Positions 34,680-44,977 of a stretch of 64,000 bases of DNA are shown in pieces (within the stretch, counting starts at the first letter, position 1; every line of letters begins with the position of its first letter). Source of the DNA: Nereocystis luetkeana (Eukaryota; Sar; Phaeophyceae; Laminariales; Laminariaceae); NCBI GenBank assembly GCA_031213475.1, contig JARUPZ010000011.1, positions 4,342,863-4,406,862 of the forward strand, read 5' to 3'. A model generated the notes under the pieces. That model was given only the letters and a program-made list of their open reading frames with translations, made no database searches and was not told where the DNA came from. The translations under genes were made by a program, and so were the position numbers.

Positions 34680-37600
34680 TACGATACCGATGACGCACAG
34701 CAGACCTCGCACGCACGGCAGTGATATCCCATTTTGAATTGCACTCTCTTAAGGCCGCCGTTTCCTCGCTCGCAATCCGCTGGGGTCGCAACACGACGGG
34801 GGAAATCCTTGCTCAAGGGGGTGTGATGCTGATCAAGAGGGCAACGCAGCACTGCTTGTTGTGCTTGTAAATATATGACAAATAAGGGGTGCACCCCCCC
34901 TCCGAAAACTTTAGTGCCATAAAACGGGGATGCTTGTTTTCGCGGACGGCGAGGCTCTCGAGCTACGGGTGGTCGTCAACATCAGTCCAGCGGCCCAGCA
35001 CGTAATGCGCGCTCCCATGGCACGCTTATTCACATTTTCACCATCACGCTCTTCGAACGGCCCCCAGCATTTTCCCAATCAGCCAAACGTCATGATACCT
35101 GCCTGGTATCTGGCATGTGCGCTGTATTCTGTTCTGCGCACTGCGCGCGTACGCATAAACCCGAGAAAAATCCATTCCAAAGCCGAAAGGCGGTTGGATC
35201 CAGCTTACACGTGTCCTGTGTTTTCTGGAGCCCTGAGCCACACACGACCTGGTCTCAACATAGAAGGTGGTTGTCACGGGATGACCGAGGCCGTGCGGTG
35301 TGGTATGTATGTATGCTGATCACGTTCAAACGGATCGGGGCCGTCGGTCTGTTCAACGTGGGGCGTTGTTTTTTGTACGTGCCACAACCTCAAGAACGCG
35401 GGCGAGAACAGTCGCCCGCGGCGGCCCTTTTGAGACAGTCCGGTGTATACCCGTGCCCGATGCCCGATGAAACAAGAAGGGGTACAGTGGTGGTGACACA
35501 AAGGGGGGGGGCGGCACCCCCAAACTTTTGTAGAAGCGACGGAATATGCCCCCGCGTAGGCGAGTAAAAAAAGGGACACACGCTCACACCCCGCTTTTGA
35601 TCACACTCCCGTTCACCCGCTGTACACTCGTGAAACAAAAAGCGAAAAGACTGGATTGGTTGGATATATAGGGTCATTTGGGAGTTTGTCCAACATGAAG
35701 ATTTTGATTTTGGAGTCGATTTGACGGAGCATACGGACGCCCCCGTCGACTAAACGTCGTGCCCCTCTTGATGTTAGTATTGTTTCGGGGGTGCAACCAT
35801 TTTGCTTTATTACATGTACAGAAATGCACACCAGGGCGGTTATGCGCAAGAGGCGCAGGAAGGCGTGTTGCGTGCAGCCCAACACGGGTGTCGGGGGGCA
35901 CAAGCCTATTGGCCAAGGGCGAAAAAAATGTTGCGCGTGTCGTTTTCGCCGGAGGGCAGAAGAATATTTTTTGAGCGAGATACCTTTCTGTGTTCGCCGT
36001 AGGCGAATCATTTTTTTTTTACTGGGCGTCTAAACGCACGTTATGAAGTGGTTTTGCGGCAAGGTGTCCACGCACATATGGCTTTTTATAGCCGGCCCTC
36101 CGGGGGGCGTTCACGCCTGCGGCGCGTATTGCGCGCAACACGCCTTCCGGGTCCTGAACCCTATTTAATGCCCTGATGAACACTTGACATGCATCACATG
36201 GCGGGCAGCATCATACGCTCACGGGTCGGACATTATTTACTCCACCCCCTCCTTGTCAGGAATGTAGATTCTCGAGAAAGGTGTTCTGCCCCTTTTCCCC
36301 CCATCGTTTTTGCACAGGACTTCGAATGACCTTCGTGTTGATTTTGCCAAGAACAGGGTGGTTTTGTGTTTCCCCAAACGAAAAACCTGCCGCTAACGTG
36401 TACCTGGTAGTCAAGATCAGCGCATAATCTTGTGCTCCAGCCGAAGTACGGAAATTCCCCCCCCCCCAACTGGTAATGCACTACAGTAGAGCTGTGACTC
36501 GAAGTCGGTACCTCGACAAAACGAAAATATGATGAATCGAGGAGCACGAGACACAAGCGTGTTTGAACACGACAGAGGCGCCCGATGGTTTTGTCCACAA
36601 GCCATCGAGCACCGCCCTCTATGTGGTGTGTGAGAGCAGTGCTACAATGATCGTTATAGTACCAATACCAATGAGTAGCAGTCATTTCAGCCCCTGATAC
36701 CCTTGGGGCTCTTGAGTGCTCGTGTCATTTCAGGTCGCAGTATCCTGGGGGAGTCATTTCAGCTTCCGGTACCCTGGGGACTCGCGATAACTCGAGAGTC
36801 ATTTCAGGTTCTGGATACCATGGGGACTCAGTATATCATTTCTCGGACTCGCGAGTCAGTGATGGAGCCCCGATGACTCGTACTGGTGCTCTGACGACCC
36901 TCCGCAGGTTTGCTTCAGAGGGCGAGAACAAAATACACGGAACACGTGTTTTCTTTTTGTTTGACCCTTTGGCCCGGTACTCGCGAGGACCCAGCCATTT
37001 CAGCTTCTGGTACCTCTGGTACTCGCGAGGACTCAATTATTTCAACTTTATGATATACCCAGGGGATTCGCGAGGATTCAGTTATTTCATCGTCTGGTAC
37101 CCTGGGGACTGAGCACTTCAAAATGACTCGGACTCGCCAGTCAATGGCTGAGTTCGGAGGACTACTATTTGTGCTCTGATGACCTTCGAAGTACGCTCAA
37201 AACGTCGGTCGTTGGCAGGAAGAATAGGTAGCATCTCTGTTTTCGTGTGTGATTGATGTGATTCGAGGAGGCCAAAATAGCCCACAGCAGCGACCACTTT
37301 TTCAGATGCGAGCACAGTTCAAGATACCTGCAGCCCATAGAGCCAAGCAGTCAGGGAGAGGCGTCGGTTGGTGTCATGATGCAATATACCAGTGTCACAA
37401 CCTGGTCATGAAACATGTAGGGTTTGCTCCATTGCCGCGTGACCTTGCTTCTGAAGGCCAGGAGTCTATATGTCTAAATGCTGTGTTTTAGCTTTTCTAT
37501 CGCACCTGCGCGAGACTGTCGAAAAATTATCTTTCGGAAACGCGTGATTCGGTTCTCAACTCAAAACCGGAGAAAGTTCCGAAATAGTAAACACGCGATC

Positions 37601-37946
37601 GGCACCACAGAACTTCCCTGCTCCGGCCCCGCGGTCGTATTTACGGGGCTATTGTCAATGTGGACACTGCCCTGTTGGGATGTTCGGTGTAATTTTGCTT
37701 CCGTTCGTTCAGTCCGTTATCCGCCTCTGTTGGGCGTTTGCTATGACGGGGGGGCAGTTTTCGGGATCAATTATCACTGGCCCCCCACGTCACCAAGTCG
37801 TCCGTATTCTGTCAATACTTATCACTCATGTGTCTACCAAATACGCTGCTGCTGTGAGTTTTTCGCGCTCACAATTACTTTTTGTGTGGGAGCGCTAGCC
37901 AAGTTACGTGCGTCTATCATACATACCTGGCGCCCGTAATCCTGCT
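34680..37946. other. gene-free stretch after the coiled-coil exon
   Basis: Several 60-150-codon frames are open on both strands, but none shows a family motif, splice context or consistent composition. A further exon of the coiled-coil gene may be hidden here. A minisatellite occupies 36685-37130. Confidence 0.35.
36685..37130. repeat. degenerate minisatellite (GTCATTTCAGCTTCTGGTACCCTGGGGACTCGCGA-type unit)
   Basis: The order 'TCATTTCAG, then (T/C)(T/C)(C/G)(T/C)GGTAC, then C(T/C)(T/G)GGGGACTCGCGA' is repeated in 36685-36850 and again in 36985-37130, at spacings of about 40-60 bp. Between them lies a unique stretch of about 130 bp. Related ends contain GACTCGCGAGTCA palindromes. Confidence 0.7.
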
Positions 37947-38768
37947 CTATCGAAAGGGGCTGCTTCTGACACACGGTATTTGCTGCTGCTCAAGGGGCTG
38001 TGATTTGAGTCGATGCGGTGGCTTTTTGAATAATTTTAAACTCTGTACGTGCCACAACTGTATGCTAAGAAATACAAGGACCGTTTGGGTGTAAATACGA
38101 GTACACGAACGGTCTTTGACCTTACCAGGGCTTGTCATGGACCGATGCTCCGGGCCGGGCCGGACCGGGCCGATCTGAAAATTGTCATGGGTCAGGCCGG
38201 GCCGAGGCCCATGAGATGTGGGCTCTACATGGGCCGCTCCGCCCTGCACATGAGGCGGCCCTCGTGTTTCGACGGCCTGGCCCCGGCCGCAGACCATAAC
38301 ATGTGGTGTACTACTGCTACTGCTACGACGTCCGCCCATGCTGCTCTGCTGTTCGTGGTCTGCGTACGAGTACAAATTCCTGATCATGGTCTTGGTGTTT
38401 TTGTGGGTGTACTGAAAACACTCCTTGTTGCCATCTCCGCGACCCAGTCCGCATTTCACGTCCTTCCCCTGGTTCGGCCCAGACGGAACAACCGGTGAAA
38501 CGTTGATGAGGTACGCCGAGACAGGGAACATCTTCGGGCCGAAAGTTGCAGCGACGTTCACCTTCGTGTGTTTCGGTGTCGAACCGATAATGATAACTGG
38601 TGCTGCAGTCTGGGAAGCCCCCACCAAAGGATCTATGGCGGCGTGATCTATGCCCCTTTCGGATAAAATATCGATAGCGGCAGGTTTTGCTGCAGGAGCG
38701 GTGGTTGCTGTAGCAGTTGTAGCAGCAGCAGAAGCGTGTGGCGGTCTACCAGTCGAAGCGGAATCCAT
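37947..38768 (-). CDS. doubtful ORF of 273 codons inside a GGCCGGGCC-bounded repeat
   Basis: The ATG at 38768 opens a frame starting MDSASTGRPPHASAAATT, then IDILSERGIDHAAIDPL and VNVAATFGPKMFPVSAYLI. The first half has plausible protein composition. The second half is low complexity and covers the repeated GGCCGGGCC region, so the true coding part, if any, probably ends near 38450. The frame is framed by GC-rich repeats at 38130-38290 and 38880-39065, which suggests a mobile element internal sequence. No family was recognised. Confidence 0.25.
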   Translation of the reverse strand: MDSASTGRPPHASAAATTATATTAPAAKPAAIDILSERGIDHAAIDPLVGASQTAAPVIIIGSTPKHTKVNVAATFGPKMFPVSAYLINVSPVVPSGPNQGKDVKCGLGRGDGNKECFQYTHKNTKTMIRNLYSYADHEQQSSMGGRRSSSSSTPHVMVCGRGQAVETRGPPHVQGGAAHVEPTSHGPRPGLTHDNFQIGPVRPGPEHRSMTSPGKVKDRSCTRIYTQTVLVFLSIQLWHVQSLKLFKKPPHRLKSQPLEQQQIPCVRSSPFR

Positions 38769-39065
38769 CGGACTGGGCCGATGGAGAAAATTCCCAAAAT
38801 AAAAAAATCGAACAACATTACCAAATAATATTAAAGAAACACGGAAGCGCATATGCGCGACCTTTTAGTACGGGACAATACATGGGCCGGTCCGTGTAGA
38901 GCCCGGGTCTCATGGGCGTGCTGCCAGTGTCATGCGCCGGGCCAGGCCAGATCGACAATTAAAAAAATATGAGGGGCCGGCCGGGACCGAGAATTTTTGT
39001 ATATGTTTTTGTGAGCCGTGGCCCATCCTTTGAAAAAATGATTGGGCCTGGCCGGCCCATTGGCG
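38130..39065. repeat. element or segment bounded by GGCCGGGCC-rich ends
   Basis: The left end carries CATGGACCGATG, CCGGGCCGGGCCGGACCGG and GTCATGGGTCAGGCCGGGCC. The right end carries ACATGGGCCGGTCC, GTCATGCGCCGGGCCAGGCC, GATCGACAATT and GGGCCTGGCCGGCCCA. The two ends are related to each other, mostly in direct orientation. No clean terminal repeat or target duplication could be placed. Confidence 0.5.
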
Positions 39066-39069
39066 TCGG

Positions 39070-39665
39070 CCTATGACTTCCTTTGAATTTAACGGACATG
39101 GTGGTATTTTGTTCTGTGCTGCGTGTAATGGAAATGTTACACTGTCCAGTTCTACCCTGACGTGTATCGTTCCTCGTTTAGGAACGCTATGCTACGCTGC
39201 AGGCCCTAAAACTATCCGCTTGTTTTCAAACCATGCATTGCGACGCAAACTTATGCTCTGCACCTGTTCTGAGAGTCTCACACGAACCGTCGCGCACTCG
39301 GGCGGATACGTGCTAGGGGGAACAATGCGACCTCTGATTGACTGAGAGTTGCGAGAAAGATACCCCTAAGCAAACAAAAAAGCGCGATACCGATTGGGAT
39401 GCAGCGGTATTCTCATCAACATACAGTTTTAACCTTCTTTGATCAATGAAAGGACCTACCAAATTGCTTTTCATTTCCAGGCTGAACGCATCTTCTGGTG
39501 GCATTTGCACAAAAACTAGCGTGGTCACGAATTCATCCTGATTTTCGACAGCAACACGGTGGAACTAACGTGCTACTGTTTCGTCGACCCCTCCCCCCAC
39601 CGTCGTCGCGATCAATTCTTGCGGCATAAAACCGGAAGAAATCCTTCCTGTGGTCGAACCTGCAG
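39070..39665. other. no gene recognised
   Basis: Short frames only, and no repeat recognised. It may contain upstream exons of the acidic-tail frame that follows, but none could be placed. Confidence 0.3.
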
Positions 39666-39997
39666 AATTACTGGTTTCCTCCCCCGAGCAGCACGACAGC
39701 AGTAAAAACGCTGTGGAAACAGCGGAGCACTCCTCGTCTTCATCCGTGGGAACGCCAGCAGCTTTCCCGTCGCCACATTCGACGGCCCACCCCAACCTAT
39801 ACGGCTTCTCTTTGCCAGCGGCGGCGGAGAACGGCATCGACGACTTCCTCATGAAAAACGCGGCCGTGGGGATATTGTCCGGGAGCGCTCAAGGTGCCAC
39901 CAAAAATGCCGCGTCAGCCCAGATATCGGGACGGGACACTCAAGGTCGTGGTAGCCATAGGAATTATGATAGTGACTTTGATGAAGATGTGACGTAA
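39666..39997 (+). CDS. possible terminal exon of an unknown protein with an acidic C-terminus
   Basis: A plausible acceptor (pyrimidine-rich, then AACCTGCAG) at 39665 leads into a frame reading LLVSSPEQHDSSKNAVETAE, later NLYGFSLPAAAENGIDDFLM, and ending DSDFDEDVT at TAA. Composition is like a disordered, Ser/Ala-rich tail. The opposite strand is also open over much of the stretch (39852-39565), so strand is not certain. No upstream exon was found and no family recognised. Confidence 0.25.
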
Positions 39998-40587
39998 GGG
40001 TAATGCGGGGGAAACGAGCCCCCGTTTTCGGGCAAATATAGTGGACATCATGTGAGGTTTGAGAGTAGTTGATACATTATTCACTCAGAGTATGTCATCT
40101 CAAGAATGGGGCGTGGTAAGAGGCTCAGTTGCCAACAAACTGCTATCGATTGTGTCCTGTACTGAGAGGAGAATAATAGGGAAAATGTTGTATGCGGTGG
40201 CTCGTTTTTGCTTTCAAAGAGATGCCCCGCTGAAGGTACCCTTGAGTTGGGGTTGTACGAGTGTGTTGCTCGTAAAGGGCCCACTTCTCAGTATGCGCAG
40301 TCATCGCGCGCCCTCGCGGGTAGGCCTGGTATGTTATTTAAGTATGCAGACTATGTATTTCTGTAGCCAAAGCGAGAGGATATCGCCCCCTGTGAGCTCG
40401 CCCCTTGTTCAAAAGGTATGACGGCAACGCAAGCGAACAATAACAAAGACTTGTGAGTGCAACGTCAGGAAACCCTAGCAGCCAAGCGGCATTGGTTGCT
40501 AGGACCTTGCCTCTGATTTTCGTTCGTTCGCACTCATGTTTCTAGTGTGCGTGACACCTCTTTTCTGCGTTTTATCAATGTCTCCTG

Positions 40588-41204
40588 GCGGCTGTGGACA
40601 TCATCCGCCCAGTGGTGGTAATCTGCCCTCAAGTGCATCCTCCAGTGAGGCTATGGGCTCACCACTTGCCGGCGCGTAGATAGCTTACTCACGGGCGTTT
40701 GTTCTGACCACTCCCAACCTCTATCGCACCAGCCCCCCCACTATCAGGCGTCCCACCCACCGCCTCGGCCGTTCTCGTGGGCATGAAGCCTCAGGTCCAT
40801 CTGGCGCCGCTGATGCTGATCCGCTTGTGTCGCAACACTTGCCCATGACTAGCCCTTTCCTTACCCAACTTCTGGATGCTGGTCGCACCAAAGACTCGGC
40901 AGCACCCCGAGCCTGCTGTCTCGGGCCCGCCTTTGGCTTTGCGCCACTGTTTGCCTTGCTCGTCCAGGATCGTTTAGCCCTGCAAGCGACCCTGTCGCCC
41001 CAGTTTTGTGCACGATTGTGACTGCCCATGCTTGACCGAGCTCGGTTGCCCGCGCACGGGGACTGCTGGCGCCTCTGTCCTCTCTTGATGAATCTCATCC
41101 TTCATCGGGTCGTAAGCTGGTGCTTCCTCCACTCGCTGTTGCAGCGGTGGCGCCCGCAAGCTCCTGAAGACCTCAAACGCCGGTCTCCAGCAACCGCGCG
41201 TTTA
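40588..41204 (+). pseudogene. broken Ser/Pro/Ala-rich frames upstream of the duplicated ORF
   Basis: Three consecutive plus-strand stretches look coding but are in different frames and end at stops: an ATG frame at 40588 (MSPGGCGHHPPSGGNLPSSA), a frame about 40690-41021 (HEASGPSGAADADPLVSQHL), and a frame ending near 41176 (LDESHPSSGRKLVLPPLAV). All share the Ser/Pro/Ala style of the ORF at 41614. Either introns or decay of one longer frame would explain this. The call of a single broken gene is inference. Confidence 0.3.
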
Positions 41205-41613
41205 CGTCACAATTAGACAGGCTAAGGCGTAGCATTCGCTTATAGTAGCCCCGTGGTGATGACCGACACGTAATGCCGCACGTTGGAACCGTTGTTGCGT
41301 GATGGGCACTCTGTGGGTTCTACTAAGAAGCACGAGTGTTTGATCTACCATTAAACAAGCAGCTGCTCGAGAAACCTGGATCGTGATCCAAACGGTTCGA
41401 GCGCATCACAGCCGGTCCTCCCCCCACTATTGTCTTCTCTGCTCTGCGTCCCTCCCCGCCCTGGCGTTTGCCACCCATCTTGCCCTTTCCCCTTTCCCCC
41501 TCGTGCTTCTCTACTGCGCGTAGCGCCCCCCTACGTCAGAGGCTTGACATATCGGTGATGCAGTCTATGATATATTGCCCAGTTTGCGACTCAAATGTAT
41601 TGTTGCGAATGAG

Positions 41614-42996
41614 ATGCCTCCAATTCACCATGTTGCTTTTATTGCTTCGCTGTCTATGCTGGATCCCCTTCCGTTCTTGTCGTGCTCACCCAAAATGACA
41701 GAATCCTGCAACGCAACCGGAGTACATGGCGTCCACTCCACTACTGGCAAGCGACAGCTTGCGATTCCCCGGCCGGCAGATGCAGAGGAAGCGACTTTGG
41801 ATTGCGAGCACTACCAAGGGGGGGGGACCGACACTGCGAAAATCTCCGTGCCTTCCGTACCGGACATCTATGCATGTACTCATACCCCGGCTGTATGGGC
41901 TAGCATGACGCACACCGCCCGCACAGCCCACCATCGAGCTGTTCGCGCCGCCAAGAAAGCGGCAGAAGGCAAGGAGGCATCTCTGGAAGATCAGGCGTCT
42001 GTGGACGCGGTGGCCATTGCGAAGAGGAACACCGTTACCGCGACGCGCCGGGCTCAGGTGGCGCTTTCGCTCAAGACCAGTCTTCGCACCCAACTGGTGG
42101 CGGCTAACTTAGAAGTCTTCCAGACAGCGCAAGAGGCCACCTTGGCCGGTCGAGCACTGGATTCAGAACGATGCAGTGCCTCGCGTATACTGGCTGCCCG
42201 CCAGCACCTATCCGACGGAGGTCCTTCTTCCTCCTTCAGCCGGGGTTCGTCATCACTGAGTTGGCATTGCACCTCACCTCCTGAATACCCTACAGGACCA
42301 ACCTCCCTGGCAGCCTCCTCCCGCCCGGACTGCTTAGGCTCCCCTCCGCATTACACGTGCAGGCCCACACCTGGAGAGTCCTGCCTCTTATCTGAAGACG
42401 GCCGCTACGGTACCATGGATCTTCAACAACTCGCCTCATCCCCGCCGGCAGACATCGAGGAAGATATTCTAAGCCATGAACCCGACAAAGGCAGCAGCAC
42501 CGACACTTCAGAAGTCTCCGCGTCGTCCATGCCGGGAAAATATGCCTGGGCTCATACGCCGGCCGTATGGGCTGGTATGACGGCCACCGCCCGCGCCGCC
42601 CACGTTGAAGTGGTTCGCGCCGCCAAGGATTCTGCGAACCTCGTACAAGAATCCCTAGAACATCAGGCATCTTCAGACGCGGTGGCCATTGCAACGAGGA
42701 GTGTCGCTACCGCGATGCGCCGGTCAGCGGCGGCGATCTCTCTCAAGGACAGCCTTCGCGCCCAACTGGAAGCGGCCGAATCAACGGTCATCCAGACCGC
42801 GGACAAGGCCGCCTTCGCCGGGCAAGACCTGGATTCTGAAAAGGCCCGTGCCTCACGCATCCTGGCAGACCGCCAGCGAGTGTCCAGCCAAGACCCCTCG
42901 CCCCCCTTCAGCTGGAGTTCATCCCCACCGCGCCTAGATGAAACCAAGCAGTCGTCCAAGCGTCCTCGCTCAGCAAGCAAAATCTTGGCAGACTGA
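41614..42996 (+). CDS. intronless ORF with a 224-residue internal tandem duplication, function unknown
   Basis: This is the longest clean frame in the window. It is open from 41575, and the first ATG is 41614 (an alternative is 41695). Two diverged copies of one unit lie at about 41773-42260 and 42445-42930, offset by 672 nt. Matching blocks are HTPAVWASM / HTPAVWAGM, QASVDAVAIA / QASSDAVAIA, ALSLKTSLRTQL / AISLKDSLRAQL and ASRILAARQ / ASRILADRQ, roughly 55-60 % identical by eye. Each unit is an Ala-rich, charged, probably helical block followed by a Ser/Pro-rich linker, like a coat or Gag-type scaffold, but no known motif (zinc knuckle, protease, polymerase) is present. No signal peptide or membrane segment. 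It may be a mobile-element protein or a lineage-specific gene. Confidence 0.55.
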   Translation: MPPIHHVAFIASLSMLDPLPFLSCSPKMTESCNATGVHGVHSTTGKRQLAIPRPADAEEATLDCEHYQGGGTDTAKISVPSVPDIYACTHTPAVWASMTHTARTAHHRAVRAAKKAAEGKEASLEDQASVDAVAIAKRNTVTATRRAQVALSLKTSLRTQLVAANLEVFQTAQEATLAGRALDSERCSASRILAARQHLSDGGPSSSFSRGSSSLSWHCTSPPEYPTGPTSLAASSRPDCLGSPPHYTCRPTPGESCLLSEDGRYGTMDLQQLASSPPADIEEDILSHEPDKGSSTDTSEVSASSMPGKYAWAHTPAVWAGMTATARAAHVEVVRAAKDSANLVQESLEHQASSDAVAIATRSVATAMRRSAAAISLKDSLRAQLEAAESTVIQTADKAAFAGQDLDSEKARASRILADRQRVSSQDPSPPFSWSSSPPRLDETKQSSKRPRSASKILAD

Positions 42997-43159
42997 GGCG
43001 ACTATCTCCCCTCGCCACCAGAAGACGCACCCAGGGCCAGCACGGTTTCATCCGATATAATCCCTTGGGAAATAATCGCAGAGTTTGTACGGTGACAGCG
43101 CCGTGGTGTAATACGACTGCACTCCCTTCCCCGCTGGTCTCGGACGAGCCCGAACATGC

Positions 43160-44095
43160 ACTCCTCAGGAAGGCGGCCGCGAGGTTGCTGCCGTAGTTCT
43201 TAGCCACCGGGTTCGATCAAAAGCTCAGAGCTCCTGTTTCGAAACCGACCTCCATAATACCGCCGCGGGTTTTTCCTCGCCAGGTTCGGTCGAGCTCCTC
43301 TCGAAGACGGACGCAATGTTGCCGCCGCGGTTTCTTCACCGCCGGGCTCGGTTGAGCTCGAGGCTCCTACTCCCCGCGAAGACGGCCGCAGTGTTGCGGC
43401 CGTAGTTTTTTTCGCCGCCCGGTTTCGTCAAACTCAGGGCTGCGGTGCGCCGGGAAGGTGGCCGCAGTATTGCCGCCGTGGATCCTTCACTTCCCGGTGC
43501 GGTCAAGCTCCTTGCGAATACCGCCGCAATGATGCCGCTGTGTGTGTTCATAACGACCAGGTTCAGGCAAGCCCACATTCCTCGTGAAGACGGCCGCAAT
43601 ATTGCAGCCGCCTTAGACTCAGCGATTCTGTTCCTCGAGAAGTCGGCCGCAATATTGCGGGTGGGGTTTCTCCACCGCCCCGTGCGGTCGAGTTCTGGGT
43701 TTCTGTTTCTCGCGAACACGGCCGCAAAATTGCCGCCACGGTATTCTCTCCCGCCGGCATCGGTTAAGCGCCCTGCGAAGACGGCCGCAATATTGCCGCC
43801 GTGGATGCTTCACCGCCCGATGCGGTCGAGCTTGGGGCTCTTATCCCACACGGAGACGGCTGCAATAATGCCGCCCTGGATTCTTCTTCACCGGATCTGG
43901 TCGACCTCAGGACTTCCGTTCCTCGCGAAGACGGCCGCAATATTTGCCGCCGTGGGTTCTTCACCGCCGTGTTCGGTCGTGGTAAGAGCATGTACTTGTT
44001 GCGGAGACGGCCGTAATGTTGCCGCCGTACCTGATTCCTTTCCCGCCGGTTCCAGTCGATGTCAGTACTCGTGTTCCTCGCAATGACGGCTAGTT
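43160..44095. repeat. minisatellite, about 13 imperfect units of 52-77 bp
   Basis: Each unit has the core GAAGACGGCCGCAATATTGC, then CGCCG, then a variable TTCTTCACCGCC...GGTCGAGCTC spacer. Cores start near 43170, 43237, 43309, 43380, 43456, 43517, 43587, 43639, 43714, 43777, 43853, 43927 and 44003. Unit lengths are not multiples of three, so a repeat protein is unlikely. It begins about 170 bp after the stop of the duplicated ORF. Confidence 0.85.
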
Positions 44096-44208
44096 TTTAT
44101 CGCCTAACTGGCCCGCGCTTTCACGATACGTCTCTCCCCCTTTCCACTGCATTCAGCATGTTCAGGTTCGACCTCCCAGGTGTAGTGGTTGCCTTGAGGT
44201 GTCGGGAG

Positions 44209-44471
44209 CTGAGTACAAGACCATCGAGTTTACTCTCAGCGCTCAACCCGGCTTCGTGGGGCAAGTCGTCGATATTTACAAGATTGAAGGTATCGACAAA
44301 TATCGTCCGAATTTTCCTGGCCCGCGTTCTGACAAGGCTGCACGAGGAGCGAACTTTCTCGGTCGCCAAGTCGATTGGGGCGACAAGTCTCTTCCGAGGA
44401 CTTTGCAGCGACACTCCACATGCACAACGGCGCCTCCTTTTTTCCAGCTGCGATGCAACGAGGTAGTCTGA
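44209..44471 (+). CDS. exon-like frame, unknown
   Basis: After GGGAGCTGAG, the frame reads YKTIEFTLSAQPGFVGQVVD, then IYKIEGIDKYRPNFPGP and GRQVDWGDKSLPR. This has balanced, globular-protein composition unlike its surroundings. It has no ATG, the downstream boundary is unclear, and the opposite strand is open too. It could be an exon or a transposon fragment. No family recognised. Confidence 0.22.
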
Positions 44472-44977
44472 GAGAACAGACGAGGGGCACGGTTCGGACA
44501 CTTCAAGTCTCATCGTGTTCCCCCCCACGTACGATTACTTCCGTACGAAAGAGAGCCAACAGGAGTGTCTTTCAGTCACCAGTACACGGAACACGGGACC
44601 GGCGCGGGCGTAAATGCGTGCCAGCACTGGACTTTGAATATTTAACCCCGACGAGTGGGCTGTTGGGTGTTTTATTTCTTATTTAATACCTGGTACCTGG
44701 TATGCTCTTCATGCCTTCTCCGTAATTAATTGTCCTTCGACCCTGCCGGGGCGGGTATACGCGTGTAGTGGCTCTATCTCGTGTTATCTCCTTCCTAGCT
44801 CCTTCGAAGTGTTTGGTGCCTTCGCGTCTCTTCGGAGTTATCTGTTTTCTTTTTTTTTCCTCTCGCGGCATTGTTGCCGGGCGGATTAAGGTTTTAGACG
44901 TGACGGCGCTTAGCTAGCTATTGATAGGTTACTATATACGTGCCTCACATCTTCTGATAGGTCAACTGCAGTTTGAA

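Noticed and set aside
37947-38450. The second half of the 301-codon minus-strand frame as a real protein
   Set aside because: It runs through repeated GGCCGGGCC and TACTCGTA-type sequence, so the openness follows from composition. Only the first part (38768-38450) is kept as doubtful.
43445-44086. 213-codon frame through the minisatellite as a repeat protein
   Set aside because: Unit lengths (52-77 bp) are mostly not multiples of three, so the repeated peptide changes frame from unit to unit.
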